Assembly (NCBI GenBank): GCA_016793885.1
Contig: JAEUHE010000197.1
Location: 1 to 64,000, forward strand
Reading direction: 5' to 3'
Source: Verrucomicrobiales bacterium
Lineage (GTDB): Bacteria > Verrucomicrobiota > Verrucomicrobiia > Limisphaerales > UBA11320
DNA length: 64,000 bases
In this document: positions 15,958-25,287 of the stretch, piece by piece
Numbering within the stretch: position 1 is the first letter of the stretch
Layout of the letters: each line of letters begins with the position of its first letter
The notes under the pieces: model-generated
What the model was told of the DNA's origin: nothing
Seen by the model: only the letters and a program-made list of their open reading frames with translations
Database searches by the model: none
Made by a program: the position numbers and the translations under genes

Positions 15958-18900
15958 TCAGGATTGGGAGGGGGGCGGCGTCATCGCCTGAGACTTATTG
16001 CCACTGGCTGCGCGCACCACCAGGTAGAACACGGGCGTGAGCAGCAGTCCGAAGAAGGTCACGCCCAGCATTCCATAGAATACTGCGGTTCCCAGGGCCT
16101 GGCGCATCTCGGCCCCGGCGCCGGTGGCTCGCAGCAGCGGCACTACCCCCAGGATGAAGGCAAAACTCGTCATCAGAATCGGGCGCAGCCGGAGTCGGCA
16201 GGCCTCGACGGCTGCGCTGAAGCGATCGAGTCCCGCCTGCTCGCGCTGGCGGGCGAACTCAACAATCAGGATGGCGTTTTTGGCGGACAACCCGACCAGA
16301 ACCACCAAGCCGATCTGGGTGAAGATGTCGTTGTCGCGTCCATTGAGCCAGACTCCGCCCATGGCGCTCAACAAGCACATCGGCACGATCAAAATGACCG
16401 CCAGCGGCAAGCCCCAGCTTTCGTATTGCGCCGCGAGCACGAGAAACACGAACACGACGCAGAGCGGGAAGATAAAGAGAATCGTATTCCCGGCAATGAT
16501 CTGCTGGTAGGTGAGATCGGTCCATTCGATGGTGAATCCTGATGGCAGGACATCCCGGGCCAGTTTCTCCATTTTTGAGATCATCTGACCGGAACTGACG
16601 CCCGGTGCCGTGCTGCCGCTGATGTCGGCCGAATAGAAGAGGTTGTAACGTTGCAAGCGATCCACACCGCCGATTTTCTCCACTTTGGCGAGGGCCCCAA
16701 GCGGAACCATCTGGCCTCGGGAGTTTCGGGTTTTCAGCTGATGAATGCTATCCGGCGTGACGCGAAACCGGGGTTCGGCCTGCGCATAGACCTGCCAGGT
16801 TCGCCCGAACAAGTTGAAGTCATTGACATAGACGGAGCCCATGAACGTCTGGAGGGTCTCACCGACATCGGCCATGCTGACTCCCATGCTCTTGGCCTTG
16901 GCGCGATCGATTTGGATGCGATATTGGGGCACATTCGCACGAAAGCCGGAAATCAGCGACACGAAATCAGGATCCCGCTGAGCCGCTTCCAAGAGCAGGC
17001 GGGTGGCGCCTTCGAGGGGGATGAGGCCGGCGTTGTTGAGGTCCTGGACTTGCACTTTGAACCCGCCCGCATTTCCTAATCCGCGCAGGGATGGCGGTGG
17101 AAGCACCAGCACCCGCCCCTCCTGGATGGAGGAGAATTTCTGACGAATAGTGGCCAGCATGCGATCGCCCCGCAGAGCCGGGTCTTTTCGGTTCTGAAAT
17201 GAATCCAGCACCAAGAACGCGGCGCCTACGTTGGGCTGGTTGGCCTGCAGCACGGAGGAGTAGCCGGAGATCGCGAACGTATGGCTGACACCGGGGATGG
17301 TTCGCGCCATCGCATCCACCTCGCGGACCACGGCATCGGTTCGTTCGAAGGATGAGGCATCGGGCAGTTGAATCACGACGATGAAGTAACCCATGTCCTG
17401 CACGGGAATGAACCCGGTGGGCACTTTGGCGAACGTGAATAGACCTAGTCCGACGAGACCCGCGTATCCGACCAGAACCAGCGTGGTGATGCGGAGCAAC
17501 CGTTTCACGAGGCCGGCGTAGAGATCTCCGGCGCTTTGAAAACCCCGGTTAAACGCGCGGAAGAACCAGCCGAACACGGCATCCAGGATCCGGGTGAGGC
17601 GGTCCTTGGGCGCCCCGTGCTCAGGCAGGAGCAGCGCGCACAGGGCAGGGCTGAGAGTGAGGGAGTTGAACGCGGAGATGACCGTGGAGACCGCGATGGT
17701 CAGGGCGAACTGCTTATAGAACTTGCCAGTGATGCCCGTGATAAAAGCGGTGGGCACGAACACGGCGCAGAGCACCAAGGCCACCGCGATCACCGGGCCG
17801 GTTACCTCGGCCATCGCCTGAAGGGTCGCGGCGCGCGGCTTGAGCCCTTTGGAGATAAACCTCTCCACGTTTTCGACCACGACGATCGCGTCATCCACGA
17901 CAATGCCGATGGCCAGCACGATGCCGAAGAGAGACAGATTATTGAGCGAGAAATCGAACAGCTTCATTACCGCCAGCGTGCCGATCAGCGAGACGGGGAC
18001 AGCCAGGAGGGGGATGATGGAGGCCCGCCAGCTCTGCAGAAAGACCACCACCACAATGACCACCAAGACGATGGCTTCCAGCAAGGTCCACAGCACCGCC
18101 TGAACCGAGGCCCGAATAAACTGAGTGGGATCGTAGTTGATCCGGTAATTCACGCCGGGCGGGAAATCTTTCTTGAGCTCGAGCAGCGTGGCGTACACCT
18201 CGTCCGCAGTTTCCAAAGCATTACTGCCGGGCAGCTGGAATACCCGAAGGGACACGGCGTTGTACCCGTCCATGTAGGTTTTGGTGGAGTAGTCCCGCGC
18301 GCCCAATTCGACTCGGGCGACATCTCCCACCCGCGTGACTTCTCCCTCTGCGCCCGTCTTTACCACCACGGCGCTGAATTGTTCGGCTGTCATCAGCCGA
18401 CCCTGAGCCACCAGGGTGTATTGAAAATCGGTTCCTGAAGGCACCGGGGGTTGGCCGAGGGAGCCGGCGGCGATCTGCAGGTTTTGTTCCCTCAGCGCCC
18501 GGGTGACATCTCCGGCGGTGAGGTGGCGGGCGGCGAGCTTGTCGGGATCCAGCCAAATTCGCATGGTGAAATCCTGACCGCCCAGGGAATTCGCTTCGGC
18601 GACCCCTTTGATGCGTGCGATGCGATCTCGCACTTGGAGCGTGACGTAGTTGGCGAGGTAGGCGACGTTCCGTGAGCCATCGGGGCTGTAGAATTGAGCC
18701 GCCAACGTGAGGTCGGGGGACTGCTTGCGGGCAATGATGCCCAGTCGTCGCACGTCCTCAGGCAGTCGGGGCGACGCGCTGTTGACACGGTTTTGCACCA
18801 GTACCTGGGCTTCATTGAGGTCGGTCCCCAGTTCGAACGTGATCGTGATCTGCACTTTGCCATCACTGGTGCTGGAGGATGACATGTAGAGCATTCGTTC

Positions 18901-19122
18901 CACACCGTTGATCTCCTGCTCCAGCGGTGTTGAGACCGTCTCGGCGAGCGTTTGGGCATCGGCTCCTGGATAGGTGGCGGAGACAATGACCGTGGGAGGG
19001 GCGACGTCGGGATACTGCGCGACCGGGAGCGCGAAAAACGCCAGGATTCCCAGGAGCGTGATCAGGATGCTGAGCACGGCGGCGAAGATGGGGCGGTCGA
19101 CGAAAAAGCGCGGGATGCTCAT
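15958..19122 (-). CDS. RND efflux permease, AcrB/MexB (HAE1) type
   Basis: 1054 residues, the normal length for AcrB-type pumps. N-terminal FFVDRPIFAAVLSILITLLG, the porter-domain signature PGADAQTLAETVSTPLEQEINGVE, the proton-relay pair in [19 protein letters not shown] (transmembrane helix 4) and PILMTSFAFILGVVPLL near the end are all intact. Twelve membrane helices flank two large periplasmic loops. It is a proton-driven antiporter working as a trimer with the adaptor and the outer-membrane lipoprotein of the same operon. Its start overlaps the adaptor stop by four bases (ATGA), so translation is coupled. A LysR-type gene divergent from the operon is the likely regulator. Confidence 0.96.
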   Translation of the reverse strand: MSIPRFFVDRPIFAAVLSILITLLGILAFFALPVAQYPDVAPPTVIVSATYPGADAQTLAETVSTPLEQEINGVERMLYMSSSSTSDGKVQITITFELGTDLNEAQVLVQNRVNSASPRLPEDVRRLGIIARKQSPDLTLAAQFYSPDGSRNVAYLANYVTLQVRDRIARIKGVAEANSLGGQDFTMRIWLDPDKLAARHLTAGDVTRALREQNLQIAAGSLGQPPVPSGTDFQYTLVAQGRLMTAEQFSAVVVKTGAEGEVTRVGDVARVELGARDYSTKTYMDGYNAVSLRVFQLPGSNALETADEVYATLLELKKDFPPGVNYRINYDPTQFIRASVQAVLWTLLEAIVLVVIVVVVFLQSWRASIIPLLAVPVSLIGTLAVMKLFDFSLNNLSLFGIVLAIGIVVDDAIVVVENVERFISKGLKPRAATLQAMAEVTGPVIAVALVLCAVFVPTAFITGITGKFYKQFALTIAVSTVISAFNSLTLSPALCALLLPEHGAPKDRLTRILDAVFGWFFRAFNRGFQSAGDLYAGLVKRLLRITTLVLVGYAGLVGLGLFTFAKVPTGFIPVQDMGYFIVVIQLPDASSFERTDAVVREVDAMARTIPGVSHTFAISGYSSVLQANQPNVGAAFLVLDSFQNRKDPALRGDRMLATIRQKFSSIQEGRVLVLPPPSLRGLGNAGGFKVQVQDLNNAGLIPLEGATRLLLEAAQRDPDFVSLISGFRANVPQYRIQIDRAKAKSMGVSMADVGETLQTFMGSVYVNDFNLFGRTWQVYAQAEPRFRVTPDSIHQLKTRNSRGQMVPLGALAKVEKIGGVDRLQRYNLFYSADISGSTAPGVSSGQMISKMEKLARDVLPSGFTIEWTDLTYQQIIAGNTILFIFPLCVVFVFLVLAAQYESWGLPLAVILIVPMCLLSAMGGVWLNGRDNDIFTQIGLVVLVGLSAKNAILIVEFARQREQAGLDRFSAAVEACRLRLRPILMTSFAFILGVVPLLRATGAGAEMRQALGTAVFYGMLGVTFFGLLLTPVFYLVVRAASGNKSQAMTPPPSQS

Positions 19123-20303
19123 GGCGTTGTCCCGGTCTTGGGCGCGGTCTCGGCTGTGGCAACCGTGTTGGTGGCCATCGGCACCAGCTGGGGGTTCACT
19201 TTGGTCCCCGCCCGCGTGCTCATCAAACCGTTCACGATGATTCGGTCTTTCTCCGTCAGCCCCTCGCGCACCACTCGAAGCCCCTTGACCATGGGACCGG
19301 GTTTGATGGTTCGGTAGGTCGCGGTGTCGTTGTCATCCAAGGCCAGCACGAAGGCTCGTCCCTGATCGCTTCCGATGGCGATGTCCCGAATGAGCAGGGC
19401 CGGGTATTCACCATTTCCGGGCATGCGAACCCGCGCGAAGAATCCCGGAGCCATGAGCTTGTCGCCATTGGGAAAGACCGCGCGGACGCGGATGGTGCCC
19501 GTGGCTGGATTGAGCTGATTGTCCACGAAGTCGATCGTGCCCTGGTGGGGGAAACCCTGTTCGTTGCCCAGCCCCATCTCGGCTGGGATCGGTCCGAACA
19601 GCGCGCTGGCGCGCTTGCCTTCCCGATAGAGTTGTCGGTAGCGCAGAGCGGAAGCTTCGTCCACATCGAGGTAGCAGTACATCCGGTCGAGGGAGACAAT
19701 CGTGGTCAGGAGGGTGGAGGAGGAAGCGCTCCCGCCCGTGACCAGGTTGCCGGCGGTCACGCGGGCATCGCTGATGCGGCCGGCGATGGGTGCCCTGACT
19801 TCGGTGAACTCGAGATCGAGTTGAGCGACCTTCAGCGCCGCCTCGGCGGAACGAACGGCTTCTGCGGCCTCGGTGGCGGTCTTGACACGGGTCTCGAAGG
19901 TGTCGGTCGAGATGGCCTTGCTGGCCGCCAGGCCCTCGGCGCGTTTCGCCTCGCTTCGGGCGAGTTCGGCGCGGGCGCGAGCAGCACCCAGTTCAGCGGT
20001 GACTCGATCGACCACGGCGCGGTAGGGACGGGGGTCGATAGTGAAGAGCAAGTCACCTACCTTGACGTCGCCCCCCTCTTTGAAATGAACCCGATCGATG
20101 TAGCCGGGAACTCGCGCCCGGATCTCGACCGTTTCCGGTGAGGCCAGGCGGCCCGTGAATTCATCCCACTCGTTCACCGTTTCGGCAACGGGACGGGCTA
20201 CCGACACACTGGGCACGGATGGCGCGGTGGGGCGCGGCGCAGGCTTGCTGCAGCCGGCCAGGGCAATGGCGAGTCCCACACCCGCGATGTGATGTATCTT
20301 CAT
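19119..20303 (-). CDS. RND efflux periplasmic adaptor, AcrA/MexA type
   Basis: 394 residues with a lipoprotein signal peptide (AIALAGCSKP, Cys near residue 19). The hairpin and lipoyl domains show ETVEIRARVPGYIDRVHFKEGGDVKVGDLLFTIDPRPY and, after the coiled coil, FTEVRAPIAGRISDARVTAGNLV; the beta-barrel and membrane-proximal domains contain NQLNPATGTIRVRAVFPN and APGFFARVRMPG. It is the first gene of the adaptor-pump-channel operon and overlaps the pump gene by four bases. The 102-base gap to the divergent LysR gene (start 20406) holds the shared control region. Confidence 0.95.
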   Translation of the reverse strand: MKIHHIAGVGLAIALAGCSKPAPRPTAPSVPSVSVARPVAETVNEWDEFTGRLASPETVEIRARVPGYIDRVHFKEGGDVKVGDLLFTIDPRPYRAVVDRVTAELGAARARAELARSEAKRAEGLAASKAISTDTFETRVKTATEAAEAVRSAEAALKVAQLDLEFTEVRAPIAGRISDARVTAGNLVTGGSASSSTLLTTIVSLDRMYCYLDVDEASALRYRQLYREGKRASALFGPIPAEMGLGNEQGFPHQGTIDFVDNQLNPATGTIRVRAVFPNGDKLMAPGFFARVRMPGNGEYPALLIRDIAIGSDQGRAFVLALDDNDTATYRTIKPGPMVKGLRVVREGLTEKDRIIVNGLMSTRAGTKVNPQLVPMATNTVATAETAPKTGTTP

Positions 20304-20405
20304 AGTCGAGGAACGAGTGGCGCCGAGCGGTCGCCTGAAATCATCTTAAGCGACCTGCCGCGTTTGCCTAGACGCAGTTGCGTATATCCGTTATTCACTT
20401 CACGC

Positions 20406-21404
20406 ATGACTGGATTGGAAGATCTCCGGCTTCTGAGAGCGTTCGTCAGGATAACCGAGAGCGGGAGCATCTCGGCCGCCGCGCGGGTGTTAAACGTCTC
20501 TCAACCGACGCTTAGCCGTCAACTCAGTCAGCTCGAGCGGTCGGCTGGCGTTTCGTTGATCCGTCGGGACACCCACACCATGAGTTTGACCGCGGCGGGA
20601 CGGCGATTGGTGGAGGACGCGCGCGACTTGCTGGGAATGGCGGAGGCCGCCAGTCAGAGGTTGCGCGAGGAGCAGGACACGCCCCGCGGGCATTTGCGCG
20701 TCGTGGCGGTGGTCGATTTTGGTCAGTGGATCGTCCCGCGGTTGCTGGCGTCATTTCGTCAACGCTATCCGCTGGTGACGGCCGAGCTTCACCTGATCAA
20801 CCGTCCCAGCAAGTTTGTGGAAGAGGGATTTGACTGTGGCGTCCTCGTCGGTCGGGTGACAGACGGCTCGGTTGCCGTTCGAAAAATCGCTGAACTCTCC
20901 CGGCTCTTGGTGGCGGCACCCTCCCTGCTGCGCGAACGTGGAATTCCCCGAAAACCCGCTGAACTTAAGTTGTTACCCTGGATTGGTGCGCTTCAACCGC
21001 ACTTTTACCTTCGTGATCGCATTCAACTGGTGAGGGGGGAGGAGCACCGGATGGTTAAGCTGAGTCCGGTCCTCCTTTTGGATAGCGTGACGGCTTTGCG
21101 TGAGGCTGCCATCGCCGGTGCGGGAATGACCATTCAGCCTGACTGGCTGGTGGGAGATGCGCTGGCCGGGGGCGGGTTGATCCACCTGCTTCCGGAGTGG
21201 CGGGTGCCGGCGGTCGATGTGCAGGTCGCGTATGCACCGGGCCGTCATCTTCCGGGGCGGGTGAGGGCGTTCGTCGACTTTGCCGCGACTGAGGTGCCCC
21301 GTCTGATCGAAGATCTCACCCATCCGAACCTGCGGCGTGGGGCGCGGGGGCAGGAAGGGCGCAGGCCGTCCGTCCCGCCTTTTCGTGAAAGGAGTCCAGT
21401 TTGA
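20406..21404 (+). CDS. LysR-type transcriptional regulator
   Basis: 332 residues from the ATG at 20406. Upstream in-frame starts would extend it into the promoter of the divergent adaptor gene and add no conserved residues. The helix-turn-helix is textbook (LRAFVRITESGSISAAARVL, NVSQPTLSRQLSQLER). The effector domain shows GHLRVVAVVDFGQWIVPRLLASF and FDCGVLVG, of the CrgA/DmlR-like subgroup. LysR regulators commonly control the divergently transcribed neighbour; here that is the RND efflux operon. The inducer is unknown. The C-terminal 30 residues are Arg-rich and look non-conserved. Confidence 0.92.
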   Translation: MTGLEDLRLLRAFVRITESGSISAAARVLNVSQPTLSRQLSQLERSAGVSLIRRDTHTMSLTAAGRRLVEDARDLLGMAEAASQRLREEQDTPRGHLRVVAVVDFGQWIVPRLLASFRQRYPLVTAELHLINRPSKFVEEGFDCGVLVGRVTDGSVAVRKIAELSRLLVAAPSLLRERGIPRKPAELKLLPWIGALQPHFYLRDRIQLVRGEEHRMVKLSPVLLLDSVTALREAAIAGAGMTIQPDWLVGDALAGGGLIHLLPEWRVPAVDVQVAYAPGRHLPGRVRAFVDFAATEVPRLIEDLTHPNLRRGARGQEGRRPSVPPFRERSPV

Positions 21405-21468
21405 TTTGTAACTTTCTCGGTTTTTCTGGCTCAATAAGCCCCGGGAACACTTTGATTAAGGTTTGCCT

Positions 21469-21720
21469 ATGAAGTGCGAAGAACTACTTGCGATGCTGAA
21501 CGAATATGTCGACGGAACCGTCGATCCGGGCATCTGTGAAGAGTTTGAGAAGCACATGGCGGGGTGCAGTCCTTGCCAGGTGGTGGTGGACAACATCCGG
21601 AAAACCATCGTTTTGTACAAGGATGGGGTCCCCTATGATCTCCCTATCCCGTTTCGCGAACGTTTGCATCAGGCGCTTCGGGAAAAGTGGGCTCAGAGGG
21701 TGACTTCGTCCGAGTCCTAG
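21469..21720 (+). CDS. Small zinc-finger protein, anti-sigma (zf-HC2) type
   Basis: 83 residues from the ATG at 21469. The zinc-binding ZAS pattern is visible: Cys in MKCEELLAMLNEYVDG, then His-x3-Cys-x2-Cys in HMAGCSPCQ. There is no transmembrane helix, so it would be a soluble anti-sigma or redox sensor of the RsrA/ChrR N-domain type. An ECF sigma factor gene lies 400 bases away but converges with it instead of sharing an operon, unlike usual sigma/anti-sigma pairs. Pairing with that sigma factor is possible, not shown. The gene ends in a CTAG-context stop codon. Confidence 0.8.
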   Translation: MKCEELLAMLNEYVDGTVDPGICEEFEKHMAGCSPCQVVVDNIRKTIVLYKDGVPYDLPIPFRERLHQALREKWAQRVTSSES

Positions 21721-21763
21721 AATGCACAGTGCCTCGGTTCTCACTGATTTAGTGCTCCTCCAC

Positions 21764-21917
21764 GTTCTCCGCGCCTCCGCGAGAAACGATCCCTCCCCTG
21801 ACTCCGAAGGACTGCCGGAATCACTCGCGGAGGCGCGGAGAGCGCGGAGAGGAGAGAGTTCCAGAGAAACCTACGACGGAAGTTTTAACCACGGATTTCT
21901 CGGATGACTCGGATGGA
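21764..21917. repeat. Dispersed hairpin repeat with AACCACGGATTTCTCGGATG module, copy 1
   Basis: A long imperfect stem (CTCCGCGCCTCCGCGAG near 21768 against CTCGCGGAGGCGCGGAG near 21824) with a roughly 40-base loop is followed by a module containing AACCACGGATTTCTCGG. Both parts recur at 31480-31655, in opposite order; the second module alone recurs near 37285. The remaining bases to 22112 carry further repeat-like sequence (an AATCCGTGG motif twice between 21960 and 21990) and no gene I can support. Confidence 0.8.
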
Positions 21918-22054
21918 AGAGAAGAAGGGGGTTTCACTTCCGATCCCGTCAGGATTCTTAATCCGTGGAATCAGCGAAATCCGTGGTTCATCAGTTGCTC
22001 TCCCTCTCTGCGCCCTTCCCGTCTCGGCGGTGCAAGTCCTTTCGGCCTTCCTTT

Positions 22055-22116
22055 CTAGCCTTGTAGGAGCCGAGGTAACGAGGCTTGGTTCATGGGGAGG
22101 GCCGTCGGCGTGCTAG
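22055..22116. repeat. Possible degenerate CTAG-bounded element at the ECF sigma stop codon
   Basis: The 62 bases are bounded by CTAG. Read from the sigma gene, the sequence CTAGCACGCCGACGG begins at its TAG stop and resembles CTAGCAGGCCGTCGG, the end of the elements at 35435 and 43516. The left end does not match, so this copy is doubtful. Confidence 0.35.
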
Positions 22117-22793
22117 TCGTGCTCGTGGGCGTGGGGTTTGAGCTGAGTGGCGGGATCGCCGAAGGCGCGGGTCATTTGTTCGCGCAGTTGCAGTCTGGCG
22201 CGCAGTAAGCGCACTTTAACGTTGGCTTCGCTCAGTCCCAATTCGGCCGCGGTTTCTTTGATGGAGAAGCCTTCCACATCCCGGAGCAGGAAAATGAGCC
22301 GGTGCTTTTCATCGAGTTGCTCGAGGGCGGATTCCACTTGCTGGAGGGTTTCCCGGCTGTCGACCAGCTTTTCCGGAGACTGGTTCCAATCGGCGATGAA
22401 TTCCGGGTGAGGCACGTTGCTGTAACCTTCTCCCGGCTCGGTGTTGGCTTCCAAAGAAACGGTGGGCAGACCTTTGCGTTTGCGCAGGATCTTAAGGGCG
22501 GCGTGCGTGGCGATCCGTTGGATCCAGGTGCCGAATCGAGCCTCCTCTCGGAACCCTGCCAGATGGTCCATGGCACTCAGCAAAGCTTCCTGGGTGACAT
22601 CCTGGGCATCCTCGTGACTGCCGGTGATCCGACGGGCGAGGGTGTAGAGACGACGTTCGTAGCGGGTAGCCAGGGCTTCAAAAGCAGCCAGTTCTCCTGA
22701 TTTCGCTCGGCTGACGAGGTCTTCGTCTGATGGATCAGACGCATTCTCTGCGGAGGGGACTGGCTTACCGCTCAACATGTACCGGGCATTCAT
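22113..22793 (-). CDS. ECF RNA polymerase sigma factor (RpoE-like)
   Basis: 226 residues. Sigma region 2 (about residues 35-100) includes ALATRYERRLYTLARRITGS, HEDAQDVTQEALLSAMDHL and FGTWIQRIATHAALKILRKRKG; region 4 (about 150-205) includes QLDEKHRLIFLLRDVEGFSIKETAAELGLSEANVKVRLLRARLQLREQM. A linker of about 40 residues separates them. The C-terminal tail is His-rich (LKPHAHEHD), possibly metal-binding. The gene is divergent from a tripartite RND efflux operon (TolC at 22923), which is a candidate target. No anti-sigma gene follows it in the same operon; a small zinc-finger protein lies convergently 400 bases away. Confidence 0.93.
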   Translation of the reverse strand: MNARYMLSGKPVPSAENASDPSDEDLVSRAKSGELAAFEALATRYERRLYTLARRITGSHEDAQDVTQEALLSAMDHLAGFREEARFGTWIQRIATHAALKILRKRKGLPTVSLEANTEPGEGYSNVPHPEFIADWNQSPEKLVDSRETLQQVESALEQLDEKHRLIFLLRDVEGFSIKETAAELGLSEANVKVRLLRARLQLREQMTRAFGDPATQLKPHAHEHD

Positions 22794-22922
22794 ACGCGGG
22801 TAAAGCTTTCGGTGGCGAGCCTGAAAAGCGGCGGGCCTCTTTGTAACTAAAACGGGGTTGGTGGCTCAGGGAGGATGGGGCTGTAACCGATGGGGTTCGG
22901 CCGCCCGTTGATTCGAACGGAT

Positions 22923-24242
22923 ATGAAGATATTTGCCATAATGTGCCTTAGTTTGGTGCTCGTCTCTCCGAGGATCGGAGCAGCCTCAGCCGCTGAGGCT
23001 GAGGTTTGGACGTTGGCTCGTCTCATCGCCCACGCTCAGACGAACAGTCCGGACGCGCGGATCGCGGTGCATCGGATGCGGGCGGCGCGTGCTGGCGTTG
23101 CGCAGGCGAATGCCGGGCTGTGGCCTCAGCTTCAGCTCCAATCCAGCTATACGCGGACCGACAACCCAATGCAGGTGTTTGGCAGCCTGCTCAATCAGCG
23201 CGCTTTTGGGAATTCACTGGATTTCAATCATGTGCCCGACGTGGACAACCTGAACCTGCGTGGGGTGCTGACCTATCCACTTTACACGGGCGGCCGAACC
23301 CGGGCGGGTCGGGAGGGAGCAAAGGCTCGATCCGAGATGGCCGAGGCTCAAGCCGAGCAAGTTCGCCACACCCTGGCCTTTGAAGTCGCTCGCACCTTTT
23401 ACACAGTCCATAAGACGCGATCGGTGGTCGAGGTGGCGGAGGCGGGATTGAAGTCGTTTGAGGGACACCTTCAAGTCGCCCGCCAGCGGCTGCAGAGCGG
23501 AGCCATTCTTCGCAGTGAGGTTTTGGATCTGCAAGTGCGTGTTGCCCAAGCCCGCGAGGAACTGGTGCGCTCTCGGAACGCGCACGCGATCGCCGAGCAT
23601 GCGTTGTGCAACCTGTTGGGAATGGACCCGGGGGCGTTGAGCCTGGAGGGGACGGTGATGGAACTGCCGCCTCCGGCCGACGGCGATGCGTCGCGGCGTC
23701 CGGAGTGGCGTGTGATTCAGGCCCTGAGGCGGAGCGCCGACCAGGAGGTTCTGCGGGCTAGAGCGGGCTATCAGCCACGCGTCTCGGCATTCGGCAGCCT
23801 GGACTCCGACTCCGGCTGGAAAACCGATGGAAATGGCCGGAGCTACACCGCGGGACTCATGGTTCAGTGGGATGTCTGGGATGGCAAGCTGACCCAATCG
23901 AGAGTAGCTGAAGCCCGAGCCAACGCCGATGCCGTCCAGGAACAGGAGCAGAAGCTGCGGCTCTCCATCGATTTCGAATTAGCCGAGGCGCGTGTGCAGC
24001 TAGAAGGCGCGACGGAGCGATTGGCTGTGAGCGGGGCCGCCATTGCTCAGGCGGAGGAGAGTGTGGCCCTGAGCCGTGCCCGATTTGAACAAGGACTCGC
24101 GCTCGGCCTGCAACTGACGGATGCGCAGACGGCCCTCACCACGGCCCGTGTGCGACAGGTCGAAGCTCGAGCCGACCAGCGCATTGCTATCGCGGCCTTG
24201 CGTCGGGCGCTCGGGTTATCCCAAGTTGCCCCAGTTCCTTAA
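22923..24242 (+). CDS. TolC-family outer membrane channel (second efflux system)
   Basis: 439 residues from the ATG at 22923, chosen because it opens a typical signal peptide (MKIFAIMCLSLVLVSPRIGA); an ATG at 22890 would add 11 polar residues. OEP repeats include VWTLARLIAHAQTNSPDARI, GLWPQLQLQSSYTRTDNP and, in the second half, LRRSADQEVLRARAGYQPRVS. It is the first gene of a TolC-adaptor-RND operon; the adaptor ATG is 14 bases downstream. Divergent from the ECF sigma gene. Substrate unknown. Confidence 0.9.
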   Translation: MKIFAIMCLSLVLVSPRIGAASAAEAEVWTLARLIAHAQTNSPDARIAVHRMRAARAGVAQANAGLWPQLQLQSSYTRTDNPMQVFGSLLNQRAFGNSLDFNHVPDVDNLNLRGVLTYPLYTGGRTRAGREGAKARSEMAEAQAEQVRHTLAFEVARTFYTVHKTRSVVEVAEAGLKSFEGHLQVARQRLQSGAILRSEVLDLQVRVAQAREELVRSRNAHAIAEHALCNLLGMDPGALSLEGTVMELPPPADGDASRRPEWRVIQALRRSADQEVLRARAGYQPRVSAFGSLDSDSGWKTDGNGRSYTAGLMVQWDVWDGKLTQSRVAEARANADAVQEQEQKLRLSIDFELAEARVQLEGATERLAVSGAAIAQAEESVALSRARFEQGLALGLQLTDAQTALTTARVRQVEARADQRIAIAALRRALGLSQVAPVP

Positions 24243-24255
24243 CCTGCTGCCTTTC

Positions 24256-25287
24256 ATGAAACCAAACCTTCTGCTCGCTCTGTCCGCCTTGGCGCTGCTC
24301 GCGCTCGGGACCGGATGTCGACATCACGAACCGAATCCGGGTTCGACCGAAACCCTTCCTTCGGCCTTGGTGACCGTCCATCGGTTGGAGGCTCGGGAGA
24401 CTGAGCTCATCGAGGAAACCATGGGCACGGTTAGGTCCAAGCGCCAAGCGAGGATCGAAGCGAAGGTCTCGGGCCGTGTTCTCGAGGTTTTGGTGGTCGT
24501 GGGACAGACCGTCCGTGCCGGTGAGGTTTTGGTGAGGCTCGAGGTGTCCGAGACTCGGGCTCGCCTGGAGCAGGCTAGGGCTGTCGATGAGCAAGCTCGT
24601 AATGACTTCAGGCGCATGGCCTCCCTGTTAGAGCGCCAGGCGGCTACGCCCGCGGAGTTTGAGTCCATCCAAGCGCGGGCTCGAGCGGCAGCGGCGGCGG
24701 TCAAAGAATTAGAATCGCTGGCCGGAAATGGCGAGATCGCCGCTCCCTTTGACGCGGTGGTCACCTCAAAATCCGTCGAGACGGGCGATCTGGCGATGCC
24801 AGGGAAACTATTGTTTGAGTTGGAGGATCCTCAGGCAATGCGTTTGGAGGTGCAGGTTGGGGAGTCCCTGATCCGCCACCTTCAAGCGGGCCAGGCTCTG
24901 CCCGTGCGAGCTCCCTCTTGGGACGGGCCGCTGCAAGGGGTGGTGAGCGAGATCTCGCCAGCCGCGGATCCAGCCAGCCGAACCCTTCTCGTGAAGCTGG
25001 ATCTTCCACCGACCCCCGGGCTCAGATCTGGGGCCTTTGCGCGTGTGGATCTGCCAGGGGGCAAGGCGAAATCGCTTCGAGTGCCCAGCGTTGCGGTGAT
25101 TCCGCGCGGTCAGCTGGAGCTTGTGTTCGTGGCTGCGGAGGGACACGCCCGGCTGCGCCTGGTGAAAAGCGGTCGTGTGAGCGGCGCGGAGACAGAGTTG
25201 CTCGCCGGGGTTTCGGCGGGAGAGAGCGTGGTCGTGGAAGGTGCTTCCGGACTTCGTGACGGCCAACCCATCACTGTTCAACCATGA
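24256..25287 (+). CDS. RND efflux periplasmic adaptor lipoprotein
   Basis: 343 residues from the ATG at 24256; the start is set by the lipoprotein signal peptide ([19 protein letters not shown], Cys near residue 22). Adaptor domains: [36 protein letters not shown] (lipoyl half), a short coiled coil with [43 protein letters not shown] (second half) and a beta-barrel with [21 protein letters not shown]. It lies between the TolC-type gene and the RND pump gene, whose ATG overlaps its stop by four bases. It belongs to the short-hairpin adaptors that accompany HAE1-like pumps. Confidence 0.92.
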   Translation: MKPNLLLALSALALLALGTGCRHHEPNPGSTETLPSALVTVHRLEARETELIEETMGTVRSKRQARIEAKVSGRVLEVLVVVGQTVRAGEVLVRLEVSETRARLEQARAVDEQARNDFRRMASLLERQAATPAEFESIQARARAAAAAVKELESLAGNGEIAAPFDAVVTSKSVETGDLAMPGKLLFELEDPQAMRLEVQVGESLIRHLQAGQALPVRAPSWDGPLQGVVSEISPAADPASRTLLVKLDLPPTPGLRSGAFARVDLPGGKAKSLRVPSVAVIPRGQLELVFVAAEGHARLRLVKSGRVSGAETELLAGVSAGESVVVEGASGLRDGQPITVQP

